Positions 42,728-50,509 of a stretch of DNA of 64,000 nucleotides are shown piece after piece. Both the position numbers and the translations under genes were made by a program. Every line of letters begins with the position of its first letter. Position 1 is the first letter of the stretch. The stretch lies in NCBI RefSeq assembly GCF_039525805.1, contig NZ_BAAAHZ010000014.1. The stretch is one strand, 5' to 3'. The stretch comes from Dietzia natronolimnaea (GTDB lineage: Bacteria; Actinomycetota; Actinomycetes; Mycobacteriales; Mycobacteriaceae). The notes under the pieces are model-generated. The model made no database searches, was not told where the DNA came from, and was given only the letters and a program-made list of their open reading frames with translations.

Positions 42728-43701
42728 CGCGCTGCCGCCCGGCCTTCGGACCCGGTCCCCGTCGATCCGGTCTCCCCTGCACCGGTCTCTCCCGCACCGG
42801 CCTCAGCAGCGTCGCCGTAGTGGCGCATGAGCAGCTGCTCGAGGGTCGGCGGGTGGGCGACCAGCGAGCGGACGCCCAGTGGTGCGAGTGCACGGACGGC
42901 CTCGTCGACACTGTCGCCGTCGACCTGGAAGCGGACCTCGTCGTCGTCGATCTCCACATCGTGGACACCCTCGACCCGCCGCAGATCGTCCGCCGGTCGG
43001 TCCGTCCGGGCGACCATCGTCGTGCGGGTCATGTGGCGCAGCTCCTCCAGGCTCCCGGTCTCGACGGTGCGACCCTGCCGCACGATGGAGATGCGGTCCG
43101 CCAGCACCTCGACCTGCGCGAGGATGTGGCTGGAGAGCAGGACCGTGCGGCCGGCGGCCTTGACCTCACCGATCGCCTCCTGGAACTCGACCTCCATGAG
43201 GGGGTCCAGGCCCGCGGTGGGCTCGTCGAGCAGGAGCAGGTCCACCTCGGAGGCCAGGGCGGAGATCAGCGCCACCTTCTGCCGGTTGCCCTTGGAGTAG
43301 GTGCGGGCCTTCTTGGTGGGGTCCAGGTCGAAGCGCTCGCACAGCGCGTCGCGACGACGCCTGTCGAGCGGGCCGCGCAGCCGGGCGAGCAGGTCGATCG
43401 CCTCGCCGCCGGTGAGGGTGGGCCACAGTTCCACGTCCCCGGGCACGTACGCGAGCCTGCGGTGGAGCTCGACGGCGTCGGTCCAGGGGTCGCCGTCGAG
43501 CAGTCGGACGGTGCCGGCGTCGGCCCGGAGCAGTCCCAGCAGGACGCGCATGGTGGTGGACTTGCCGGCGCCGTTGGGGCCGAGGAAGCCGTGCACCTCC
43601 CCCCGGGCCACCTCGAGGTCCAGACCGTCGAGGGCTCGCGTGGTGCCGAAGGTCTTGACCAGTCCGCTCGCCGAGATCACGACGTCGTCCATGGTGCTCA
43701 C
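42724..43701 (-). CDS. ABC transporter ATP-binding protein
   Basis: A 325-aa ABC ATPase of the DrrA-like class. Walker A is GPNGAGKS (41-48). The signature helix reads YSKGNRQKVALISALA rather than the canonical LSGGQ. Walker B is LLLLDEPTAGLDP. The C-terminal 90 residues are the regulatory extension of drug-export ATPases, ending in a low-complexity Gly/Thr/Glu tail with AGAGETGAGETG. Start GTG overlaps the stop of the upstream tetR gene, and its stop overlaps the permease start: a tightly coupled exporter operon. Confidence 0.93.
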   Translation of the reverse strand: MSTMDDVVISASGLVKTFGTTRALDGLDLEVARGEVHGFLGPNGAGKSTTMRVLLGLLRADAGTVRLLDGDPWTDAVELHRRLAYVPGDVELWPTLTGGEAIDLLARLRGPLDRRRRDALCERFDLDPTKKARTYSKGNRQKVALISALASEVDLLLLDEPTAGLDPLMEVEFQEAIGEVKAAGRTVLLSSHILAQVEVLADRISIVRQGRTVETGSLEELRHMTRTTMVARTDRPADDLRRVEGVHDVEIDDDEVRFQVDGDSVDEAVRALAPLGVRSLVAHPPTLEQLLMRHYGDAAEAGAGETGAGETGSTGTGSEGRAAAR

Positions 43702-44387
43702 TGTTCCTTCCGGGGGTCGTCAGGGGTGTCGAAGGCGTCCGCGAACCGGTCGATGGTTCCGGGTTCGAACAGCCCCTGGGTGAACAGCTCCACGACCGGG
43801 AGCATGTACGGGGCGAGGTTCTCCGGCGGGGCCTCGGTGTCGAGGAAGTCCACGCCGAGCAGTCGGTTCATGTGCTCGTGCAGGACCAGCGATCCCAGTG
43901 ACCAGAGCGTCAGCACGACGACTCGCTCGCGCGGATGGGCGCTGGGCTTGATGAGACCGGCCTCGACGGCGGCCCCGGTGTAGGCCTCGGCGTCGGCGAC
44001 CATCTCGTCGATGAGGTGCGCGATGTGATCGCCCCCCTCCGAGAGGGTGCGGGCCAGGTAGCGCAGCAGCGGGCGACTGTCCTCGATCTGCCGCAGCGAC
44101 TGGAGCGGATCCAGCTGCGGCCCCTGGCCCATCGCGGACTCCTTGCCCTGCCGCACCAGCCGCACCACGTGCTCGTCGCAGGCCCGGTGCAGTCGGTCCT
44201 TGCTCCCGAAGTGGTGAAGGATCAGCGCCTGCGACACCCCCGCCTCGGCGGCGATGGCCTTGAGGCTCGTCCCCGTGACGCCGTGGGCGCCGAACTTGAG
44301 GATCGCCGCGTCGAGGATGCGGTCGACTCCGCTGCGATCGGCGCTGCGACGCTCAGCCCCACTGCGGGCCGGGTCGTCGTGGGACAT
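43698..44387 (-). CDS. TetR-family regulator of the ABC exporter
   Basis: A 229-aa TetR regulator leading the exporter operon. The helix-turn-helix spans about 22-68 (RILDAAILKFGAHGV, SQALILHHFGSKDRL). The C-terminal half is the ligand pocket. It ends four bases into the ATPase gene. A perfect 20-bp palindrome lies 18 bp upstream of its ATG, so it very likely represses itself and the exporter. The second TetR at the operon's end may act on another target or on the same promoter. Confidence 0.9.
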   Translation of the reverse strand: MSHDDPARSGAERRSADRSGVDRILDAAILKFGAHGVTGTSLKAIAAEAGVSQALILHHFGSKDRLHRACDEHVVRLVRQGKESAMGQGPQLDPLQSLRQIEDSRPLLRYLARTLSEGGDHIAHLIDEMVADAEAYTGAAVEAGLIKPSAHPRERVVVLTLWSLGSLVLHEHMNRLLGVDFLDTEAPPENLAPYMLPVVELFTQGLFEPGTIDRFADAFDTPDDPRKEQ

Positions 44388-44405
44388 GGCGGCCGCCTCT
44401 CGTGG

Positions 44406-44425
44406 CTGACTGAATGTTCAGTCAG
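44406..44425. promoter_or_regulatory. TetR operator before the ABC-exporter operon
   Basis: CTGACTGAA-TG-TTCAGTCAG, perfect 9-bp arms with a 2-bp centre, 18 bp upstream of the tetR start. The ACTGAATGTTCAGT core is a common TetR-type site. The 128-bp gap holds nothing else I can support. Confidence 0.8.
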
Positions 44426-44515
44426 TCTAGGCCGGCCGACGCGTCCGGTCAACGACGGGAGCCGGACACGGCGCGGGTACCCCTCACAATGGCGAGGACA
44501 TGCCCCGCCGACGGA

Positions 44516-45421
44516 CTACCGGGGAGGCCGGACCCGGTCCCAACCCGCCGTCTCCTCCGCCGCGCGATGGGTCTGCTCGAGGAACCCCAGGACCATGGCG
44601 TCGGGATCCGGTGCCTGTTGCACGAGGTGGTACGGCAGCACGTATTCGCCCAGCTCGGCGTCCCAGTACGCGGGGGCCTCGACCGCCGGATGGGTGTCGT
44701 ACCCCTCGGGGTGGGGGTAGGCGTACGCGTAGAAGAGTCCCTCCTCCGCGCCACCCGGCCAGTACCCCGCGCTCGACACCTCGTCGCTGTAGGCCTCGTG
44801 CATGACCCGGTCCGGGCAGTTCGGGACGCCGCCGGGATGCTCGGGGGCGGAGCGTCCGGAGAACCGGGTGACGGCCAGATCGAACGCGCCCCAGAAGAAG
44901 TGGACGGGCGAGGACTTCCCACGGAACCCACCGCGGAACGTCGAGAGGACTCCGTGCGCGCTGACCAGGGACCTCCAGAAGCGGGCCACGGCGTCGGCGT
45001 CGTACGACGCGTGCGTGGTGTCCTCGGCGAACGGGATCACCTCGGGCAGTTCGACCGGGGTCCCGACGATCGGCACGTCGAACCCGAGATCATTCAGGTG
45101 GCCGGTGTACTCGGCGTAGAAATCGGCCACGGTCCGCGGTTCGAGCGCCATCCGGCGGGTGCTGCCGTCGGTGACGAGGAACAGCAGTTCATGGCTGACG
45201 AAGTCGAAGCGGATCTCCAGGCCGCGGTGCCCGGCCAGCATGAGGGACGTGGTGAGCCCCCGCGCGTCCACGTACAGCGGGATGCCCCACCAGTGGTTGA
45301 TCTCCGGCCCGAGGGCCATGCGCGTCTTCCCGACGATCTGGGTCCACAGGTGGAGTGTGTCCCTGGTGTCGATCCACGACTCCAGGGGCATGGCCGGCCA
45401 GGGCTCGTCTCGCGTCTCCAT
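44516..45421 (-). CDS. DUF5996 family protein
   Basis: A 301-aa DUF5996 protein, widespread in actinobacteria and others, with no known function. Signature segments are WPAMPLESWIDTRDTLHLW (from residue 8), QIVGKTRMALGPEINHWWG, RGLTTSLMLAGHRGLEIRFDFV, and the C-terminal YAYAYPHPEGYD and EYVLPYHLV. No membrane segments. The ATG was chosen because GGGGATC lies at good spacing; a GTG 12 codons upstream would add a short non-conserved leader. Single gene, 79 bp from the CGNR gene. Confidence 0.85.
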   Translation of the reverse strand: METRDEPWPAMPLESWIDTRDTLHLWTQIVGKTRMALGPEINHWWGIPLYVDARGLTTSLMLAGHRGLEIRFDFVSHELLFLVTDGSTRRMALEPRTVADFYAEYTGHLNDLGFDVPIVGTPVELPEVIPFAEDTTHASYDADAVARFWRSLVSAHGVLSTFRGGFRGKSSPVHFFWGAFDLAVTRFSGRSAPEHPGGVPNCPDRVMHEAYSDEVSSAGYWPGGAEEGLFYAYAYPHPEGYDTHPAVEAPAYWDAELGEYVLPYHLVQQAPDPDAMVLGFLEQTHRAAEETAGWDRVRPPR

Positions 45422-45500
45422 CGACACATGATCCCCGATCTCGCGGCCGTCCGACACCCCCCATCGTCAGCCGGGACCCGGCGCCAACCGCGCCCCTGCG

Positions 45501-46031
45501 TCACCCCCGGCGACGGCCGGGGGCCCGGTGCCGTTGGACGGCGTCGTGGTTACCGCATCGAGCGCTGCAGTAGCGCCGTCCGCCGTTCCGGCTGGTGTCG
45601 ACGAACACCTCGGGACACCCCGCGCGGAGACAGGCCCCCAGACGACAGCCCTCCGACTCGACCGCGAAGATCGCCAGACCGCCCGCGGTGATGGCCCTGA
45701 CGCGCTCCACCACATCGTCACCGTCGGCCGCGAAGTGCAGGTGGGGCTTGTGCCCGTCGTGCGTGCTCAGGGACGGCCTCGACGCGGCCGATTCCAGCAG
45801 CTCGTTGATCGCGTCGCACGTGGAGTCAACGTCCGGCGCCGAGAACGGCGCTCTCAGCCGCGACGCCCACTCCCGCAGGCGTTCTGACCTGGCGTCGTCG
45901 AGATCGGGCCTGCGGACGCCGTGGGCGCGGAGCACCCCGACGGCCGCGTCGGCGTCCCACGACCCGGCGGCGAGCGAGGCCAGCTCCGCCGCGAGTGTCG
46001 GGCCGACCATATTGCCATGGTTGAACTGCAC
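45501..46031 (-). CDS. CGNR zinc-finger protein
   Basis: A 176-aa protein of the CGNR zinc-finger family, putative transcription regulators. The N-terminal helical ABATE-like domain (about 1-85) is followed by a stalk and the C-terminal zinc finger. Its cysteines lie in CPEVFVDTSRNGGRRYCSARCGN; the CGN-x-x-x-Q-R-H ending is the hallmark. The start is GTG; the FNHGN beginning matches the usual N-terminus of the family. Its start is only 25 bp from the start of the small divergent gene, so one promoter region serves both. Confidence 0.87.
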   Translation of the reverse strand: MQFNHGNMVGPTLAAELASLAAGSWDADAAVGVLRAHGVRRPDLDDARSERLREWASRLRAPFSAPDVDSTCDAINELLESAASRPSLSTHDGHKPHLHFAADGDDVVERVRAITAGGLAIFAVESEGCRLGACLRAGCPEVFVDTSRNGGRRYCSARCGNHDAVQRHRAPGRRRG

Positions 46032-46056
46032 TGACCCATTGCACCACAGTCAGCGC

Positions 46057-46266
46057 ATGACCACAGCAGCCTGTTCACCCACTGACCTCCACCACGACCG
46101 GGACCACGACGCCCCCGTTCCGCAGCCTGCGGACCCGGGCCAGCATCAGCACGACTGGCTGCGCCGCTCGTCCCACCCGACCAGCGAGGGCACCGTGACC
46201 TACGAGTCCTGCCACTGCGGGGCGCATCGCGTCCTGCGCGCCGGCCTGCCCGTCGCCCGCGTGTAG
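46057..46266 (+). CDS. Small His-rich protein with a Cys-x-Cys motif, 69 aa
   Basis: A 69-residue protein. The N-terminal 30 residues are His/Asp/Pro-rich (DLHHDRDHDAPVPQ). The C-terminal part, HDWLRRSSHPTSEGTVTYESCHCGAHRVL, is a pattern I recognise from small uncharacterised actinobacterial proteins (W-x-x-x-S-x-H-x-T-S-E-G-x-V-x-Y-x-x-C-x-C-G). A metal-binding knuckle is plausible. Divergent from the CGNR gene, convergent with the BLUF gene. The start codon is probable but lacks a strong ribosome-binding site. Confidence 0.65.
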   Translation: MTTAACSPTDLHHDRDHDAPVPQPADPGQHQHDWLRRSSHPTSEGTVTYESCHCGAHRVLRAGLPVARV

Positions 46267-46279
46267 GAGGGGTCGACGC

Positions 46280-46762
46280 TCAGGCGGTGGTCGAGATCGA
46301 GCGCTCCTTGACCTTGAACCAGATCGAGAAGTCCTCGGCGGCCCGACGGACCACGTCGTAGCTCGACCCGCCAGTGAGGTCGTTGAAGCTGTCCCGCACG
46401 CCGTCGACTCCGGTCGACCGGGTCTCCTTGGGGATGCCGAAGCCCATCTTCCAGTCGGCGAAGCTGCGCTCGGCTGCGGGTTCCGTCAACAGGACCCGGA
46501 CACGACTGTGCCTGTCGTCGGCGGCGATGCGCGTCATCAACTCGTCGATCGCGGCCGGGGGGCCTTCGAGGAACTGGATGAAACAGTTGTTCCTGAACAG
46601 GAGGACACCGGTGATATCGGCGGCACGATTGCGCTCCCGGGAGGTGAACAGGATGGACTCCAGGTCGCCCGGCAGCATCTTCCGCACCGGCACGCTCGTG
46701 TACACCAGATACTTCAGGTGCCCGGTCCCGGGCGACGTGGGGGACTCAGCGTCCAGCGACAT
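46280..46762 (-). CDS. BLUF-domain blue-light photoreceptor
   Basis: A 160-aa short BLUF protein that binds FAD and senses blue light. All photocycle residues are present: Tyr21 (LVYTS), Asn45 (SRERNRAADITG), Gln63 (CFIQFLEG), Trp104 and Met106 (FADWKMGF), by chance at the same numbers as in AppA. Residues 110-160 form a C-terminal helical cap with no output domain, so signalling must go through a partner. Its start lies inside the upstream 84-aa gene (17-bp overlap), so the two are co-translated. BLUF proteins are uncommon in this order. Confidence 0.92.
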   Translation of the reverse strand: MSLDAESPTSPGTGHLKYLVYTSVPVRKMLPGDLESILFTSRERNRAADITGVLLFRNNCFIQFLEGPPAAIDELMTRIAADDRHSRVRVLLTEPAAERSFADWKMGFGIPKETRSTGVDGVRDSFNDLTGGSSYDVVRRAAEDFSIWFKVKERSISTTA

Positions 46763-47000
46763 TCAACCCTCCCTCGCTCGCATCGGAGAAGTACAGATCA
46801 TTCAGGCTGGAGATCGCCTCGTCCAGCGAACCGGACTCGCCGTGCGGTCTCGACATCCTGTCGTAGCAGGTGAAACTGCCGTCAGAATTCCGGTCGATGT
46901 ACCCCACGAAGTTCCCGCGGAAATTTCCGACGAAGAAACTGTCTTCCACCTGGGACCATCGTATTTCTTCGTCGCCTTCGATTGCCGAAGTCACTCCCAC
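46746..47000 (-). CDS. Small acidic protein coupled to the BLUF sensor, 84 aa
   Basis: An 84-aa acidic protein of unknown function. The middle (VGNFRGNFVGYIDRNSDGSF, about 24-43) looks like two to three beta strands, followed by a helix (GSLDEAISSLNDLYF). No signal or membrane segment. Start GTG has AGGAAG eight bases upstream. Its 3' end overlaps the BLUF gene, so expression is coupled; a BLUF output or anti-partner is the natural guess. Local GC is lower than in neighbouring genes. Confidence 0.68.
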   Translation of the reverse strand: MGVTSAIEGDEEIRWSQVEDSFFVGNFRGNFVGYIDRNSDGSFTCYDRMSRPHGESGSLDEAISSLNDLYFSDASEGGLNVAGR

Positions 47001-47295
47001 CCCTTTTTCTTCCTTGACAAGGTGTCTCGCCTACTGCCGCACACGCCGACAGAACGTGGCCCGAGCCACGTCACCGGGAGACGCTGCCGCCGCGCGCGGC
47101 CGAACAAGGGATGGGTACGCATTGACGTGACACCCGACCCCACACTGCTCTTCTTCCCTGAGAACTCACATCCTGCTCACGCTGTCCGCCATAGCGGCAC
47201 ACGGTGCCATCATGGTGTGCTCGTGAACACCGCGCCACCGCTGGCACCGGCCACGTCCGGCACGCGGGCGAGTGCGCGGCAGCTCGCGGACGCGA
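47001..47295. other. Non-coding gap upstream of the BLUF operon
   Basis: No gene is supported here. It must contain the promoter of the 84-aa/BLUF pair on the minus strand and the end of the cbi operon. A hairpin ACGTGGC-CCGA-GCCACGT at 47054-47071, 54 bp before the first gene, could be an operator. GGCAC-ACG-GTGCC at 47196-47208 could be a weak cbi terminator. The stretch next to the gene is pyrimidine-rich. Confidence 0.5.
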
Positions 47296-48096
47296 TCAGA
47301 CCTCCCCCGGCCGCACCACCGTCCGGCCCAGCCGGCGCGACACCGCGGCTCCCCATGGCGTGGTGAGCCGCGCCGCGGCGAGGAGTCCCTCGTCCTGCAG
47401 CACCCGGTGGACCGGGCCGCGGACCAACGCTCCGCCCGAGAGCACCACCGCGTCGTCCGCCCAGGCCCAGGCGAGGTCGACATCATGCGTGGCCATGAGG
47501 ATCGCCGCCCCCGCGGCACGAAGTGACTCCAGCGCCGCGAGCAGGTCCTCACAGGAGAGCGGGTCGAGCCCGGCCGTCGGCTCGTCGAGCAGCAGGACGC
47601 GGGGCCGCATCGCCAGCGCACCCGCCAGGGCCACCCTCTTGCGCTGCCCGAAGGACAGGTGGTGGGGGACGCGGTCGGCGAGGTCGGTGATCGCCAGCGC
47701 CGCCAGGGCCTCGTCGACCCGACGGGCCACCTCGGCGCGATCCAATCCGAGGTTCACCGGGCCGAAGGAGACGTCGGCCCGCACGGTCGTGGCGAAGATC
47801 TGGTCGTCGGGTTCCTGGAGCACCATCTGCACCGACTGCCGCAGGCGGGTGCGGTCGGCGCGGCGGTCCCGGACCCGCTCCCCGTCCAGCTCCAGCTCCC
47901 CGGCATCGGGGCGGTTCAGGCCCACGAGCAGCCGCATCAGCGTGGTCTTGCCGCTGCCGTTACCACCGAGCAGCGCCACCCTCGCCCCGGCGGGGATCGT
48001 CAGGTCGGCGCCGTCGAGCACGGTGTGGGTGTGGCCTCCGTGGGCGTCGAGACGCCGGTAGGAGAACCGGGCACCGCGCAGAGCGAGGACGGTCAC
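47296..48096 (-). CDS. cbiO: Cobalt ECF transporter ATPase CbiO
   Basis: A 266-aa ECF-type ABC ATPase energising cobalt uptake. Walker A is GGNGSGKTTLM (about 38-48), the Q-loop VLQEPDDQIFATTV is the ECF hallmark, the signature is LSFGQRKRVALAGALA and Walker B VLLLDEPTAGLDP. The start is GTG overlapping the cbiQ stop by 4 bp; upstream codons in the frame are not conserved. Last gene of cbiMNQO, under the cobalamin riboswitch. Confidence 0.95.
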   Translation of the reverse strand: MTVLALRGARFSYRRLDAHGGHTHTVLDGADLTIPAGARVALLGGNGSGKTTLMRLLVGLNRPDAGELELDGERVRDRRADRTRLRQSVQMVLQEPDDQIFATTVRADVSFGPVNLGLDRAEVARRVDEALAALAITDLADRVPHHLSFGQRKRVALAGALAMRPRVLLLDEPTAGLDPLSCEDLLAALESLRAAGAAILMATHDVDLAWAWADDAVVLSGGALVRGPVHRVLQDEGLLAAARLTTPWGAAVSRRLGRTVVRPGEV

Positions 48097-48821
48097 GTGA
48101 GGACCCCCAGTATCGAGACGGACGCGAGAACCAGACAGATGACGAACACGCGGGTGGCCGAGACCGGATCCGCCTCGGCGAGCACCGCGGTCTGGCCGCG
48201 CTCGGCGCGCATGGACATGGAGTCGTCGATCGCCCGTGCCCGCCTGACGGATAAGACGAAGACCGAGGCGAACTGCGTTCCGACAGAGGAGATCGCGGCC
48301 CGGGCGGTGCGGTGTCCGAGCCTGAGGTCGTGGGACTGCCTCAGCGTGCGGGCGGAGTCGATGAGCAGGCCGATGAGCCGGTAGGTGGTGTCCACGACGT
48401 GGGCCAGCGGGGCGGGCAGTCCGGCCCGCCGGCCGGCGGCCAGGAGGTCGGCGACGGGCGTGGTGCACGCCAAGGTGATAGTGGCGGCCGTCGCGGCGAT
48501 CGCCCTGGTCACCGTCCGCCAGGCGGTGTCGACCCCGGCCGGATCCACCACGAGGCGCCAGTCCGTCAGGTCCAGTACGAGTGGACCGATGCCCAGGACC
48601 AGGAACGCGACGGGTGCGAGCAACGCCGCGACATAGATCCTGGCGGGGACGCGGGCCAGCACCAGTGCGCAGAAGCAGCAGACGGCCAGGATCGCCACGT
48701 GGCCCACCGGTGGCGGCACGAGAAGTGCCGCCACCAGTAGACCGCCGAAGAGCAGCAGCTTCTCGACTACCGGGAGGTCCGACCAGCGGTTGTGGGACGC
48801 CGCGAGCTCGAGTGGGTTCAC
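48093..48821 (-). CDS. cbiQ: Cobalt ECF transporter T component CbiQ
   Basis: A 242-aa membrane scaffold of the cobalt ECF transporter with about five transmembrane helices. The cytosolic coupling helices contain the Ala-Arg-Gly-like motifs (SVRRARAIDDSMSMRAERG near 195-215) that dock onto CbiO. The start GTG lies 15 bp after cbiN. Operon position between cbiN and cbiO fits. Confidence 0.93.
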   Translation of the reverse strand: MNPLELAASHNRWSDLPVVEKLLLFGGLLVAALLVPPPVGHVAILAVCCFCALVLARVPARIYVAALLAPVAFLVLGIGPLVLDLTDWRLVVDPAGVDTAWRTVTRAIAATAATITLACTTPVADLLAAGRRAGLPAPLAHVVDTTYRLIGLLIDSARTLRQSHDLRLGHRTARAAISSVGTQFASVFVLSVRRARAIDDSMSMRAERGQTAVLAEADPVSATRVFVICLVLASVSILGVLT

Positions 48822-48836
48822 CTGGTGCTCGGTCGG

Positions 48837-49199
48837 TCAGTGTCCGGTCGGACCCGTGGCCGCCGCCGACGGGGTCGCCGCACCCGTCACGCTCTCCCGA
48901 CGCTGCCTACTACGTGTCCGCAGGACGCCGAGTCCGTAACCCACGATCCCGCCGCCGATCCCGGCCTGGAGGGCGAACACCCCCGATTCGACCTCCCCCG
49001 GCAACTCGGGCAGAAGCGGCTCGAACCACGGCTCGTAGTCGGGAGAGACCTCGCTGATGGTCCCCTCGGCCTGCCCGTCCGCACCCTCGAACTCGCCGCC
49101 CGCCCCGGCGCCATAGACCAGGGACAGCACCGCGATCGCGAACGCGACGGCGACCAGTCCCACCAACACCCACGCGCTGACGTGCTTCGTCCCGCTCAT
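48837..49199 (-). CDS. cbiN: Cobalt transport protein CbiN (PDGLE-type)
   Basis: A 120-aa small membrane subunit with two transmembrane helices (about 9-31 and 78-98) around an extracytoplasmic loop rich in Glu/Pro, and a Ser/Thr/Ala tail. CbiN assists CbiM in metal loading. ATG overlaps the cbiM stop. Sequence is poorly conserved, as usual for CbiN; position in cbiMNQO carries the call. Confidence 0.85.
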   Translation of the reverse strand: MSGTKHVSAWVLVGLVAVAFAIAVLSLVYGAGAGGEFEGADGQAEGTISEVSPDYEPWFEPLLPELPGEVESGVFALQAGIGGGIVGYGLGVLRTRSRQRRESVTGAATPSAAATGPTGH

Positions 49200-49936
49200 C
49201 GCACCGACTCCGTGGCCTCGACCCGATCGGCACGATCCCCGGGATCCGCGAAGGTCCCCGCGCCGGCGAGTCGCGCCCTCCGGAAGAAGCCCACCAGGTC
49301 GAGCTCGCGGGAGGCGATGCGCAGGAGCACGCTGACGATCACCACGACGATCAGGGCCTCGACGATCGCCAGCGGGATCTGGGTGATGGCGAAGACGGCG
49401 AGGAACTCGGCCATCGAGTACCACAGGCCGTGCTCGGCGCTCGGGAACGCCAGTGCGAGCTGGGCACTGGTGACGAGATACGTCACCAGGTCGGCGAGGA
49501 ACGCGGCGACGAAGACCGCGCCGAGCAGCGGCACCGCGACCCGTCGACACAGGACGAACGCGCCGTAGGCGACCCACGGCCCGGCGACCCCCATGGAGAA
49601 CACGTTCGCGCCGAGAGTGGTGATGCCCCCGTGCGCGAGCAGCAACGCCTGGAAGATGAGCACCACGGTGGCGACGAAGGCCATGACGGGGGGCCGGAAG
49701 ATGATCGTCCCCAGGCCGGTCCCGGTGGGGTGTGAGCTGGAGCCCGTCACCGACGGGAGCTTGACGGCCGACATGACGAACGTGAACGCCCCGGCCACGC
49801 CGAGCAGGACGCCCGCCTCCGGTGTCCGGCGGACCGTCCTGATGACCTCGCGCGCGCCGTGGATCACGAACGGTGCCGCGACGGCCGTCCATGCCAGGGC
49901 GTGCGCCGAGGGGAGAAAACCCTCTGCGATATGCAT
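49196..49936 (-). CDS. cbiM: Cobalt ECF transporter substrate-binding component CbiM
   Basis: A 246-aa S component that binds Co2+. The N-terminal MHIAEGFL places Met1 and His2 of the Co2+ site exactly; the later SVTGSSSHPTGTG segment gives another ligand His. About seven transmembrane helices, then a charged tail. The start cannot move without losing the metal site. A cobalamin riboswitch ends 47 nt upstream, so cobalt uptake shuts off when B12 is plentiful. Confidence 0.96.
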   Translation of the reverse strand: MHIAEGFLPSAHALAWTAVAAPFVIHGAREVIRTVRRTPEAGVLLGVAGAFTFVMSAVKLPSVTGSSSHPTGTGLGTIIFRPPVMAFVATVVLIFQALLLAHGGITTLGANVFSMGVAGPWVAYGAFVLCRRVAVPLLGAVFVAAFLADLVTYLVTSAQLALAFPSAEHGLWYSMAEFLAVFAITQIPLAIVEALIVVVIVSVLLRIASRELDLVGFFRRARLAGAGTFADPGDRADRVEATESVR

Positions 49937-49983
49937 CTACCTGAGACCTTTCTGCCCGTCACCTCGCGGGCACTCGTGGTGGC

Positions 49984-50172
49984 AGCCACGGCCGGTCTCC
50001 TGGCTCACGGGTTCCCCCGGCCCACCCCAGTAGGGATGGACCGGATCGCCGCGGGTCCGCCTTCCCACCCACACAACGCGTGCGAGCAGTGGCACAGAGG
50101 ACCTGCGACATCATCCGTTCACAGTGGCGAGGGCCGCCCCGGTCTCACACCGGGTTCCCGAGCACCGCAGCT
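49984..50172 (-). ncRNA. Cobalamin riboswitch upstream of cbiMNQO
   Basis: Minus-strand leader with CTCGGGAACCCGGTGTGAGACCGG, the CGCCACTGT core and GAGCCAGGAGACCGGCC. The P1 stem pairs AGCTGCGG (50165-50172) with CCGTGGCT (49984-49991), with two G-U pairs. A GCCCGCGAGGTGACGGGC hairpin at about 49952-49970 before the cbiM start may be the expression platform. Confidence 0.88.
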
Positions 50173-50204
50173 GAGCAGATCCTAGCCCCCTCCCGGGTGC
50201 CGGC

Positions 50205-50495
50205 TCAGTACCGCACCGACTGGGCGTCCGAGACCAGACACATGCCACCGACGGACTTCAGAAGGGGGCGCAGCGCCAGGAGGACCTCGTCGATCCGGTC
50301 GGGGTCGACCGCCACGAGCACGAAGGTGTTGTCGAAGGTGGAGAAAGGGTCCCCGCCCCGCTCACCGTGCTGTCCCCGCCCGTAGATTCCCGGGATCACG
50401 GTGCGATGGGTCAGGCCCAGCGAATCCAACGCGCCGAGGAACCTCCCGGCGACCCCGGATTCCACCACCAGTTCGATCCGTTTGACGTCTCTCAT
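50205..50495 (-). CDS. sbtB: PII-like signalling protein (SbtB-like)
   Basis: A 96-aa ferredoxin-like-fold PII relative: RIELVVESGVAGRFLGALD, a T-loop region (YGRGQHGERGGDPFST, about 44-59) and VLVAVDPDRIDEVLLAL. The C-terminus lacks the paired-Cys R-loop of cyanobacterial SbtB. It lies 14 bp after the SbtA-like gene, as in other sbtAB pairs, where SbtB binds adenine nucleotides and blocks bicarbonate uptake. Nucleotide preference here is not known. Confidence 0.82.
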   Translation of the reverse strand: MRDVKRIELVVESGVAGRFLGALDSLGLTHRTVIPGIYGRGQHGERGGDPFSTFDNTFVLVAVDPDRIDEVLLALRPLLKSVGGMCLVSDAQSVRY

Positions 50496-50509
50496 GGGAT
50501 CTCCTCGCC

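Noticed and set aside
47166..47621. Possible extra gene in the cbiO region and following gap.
   Set aside because: Only Arg/Ser-rich shadow frames; nothing with a ribosome-binding site or conserved motif.
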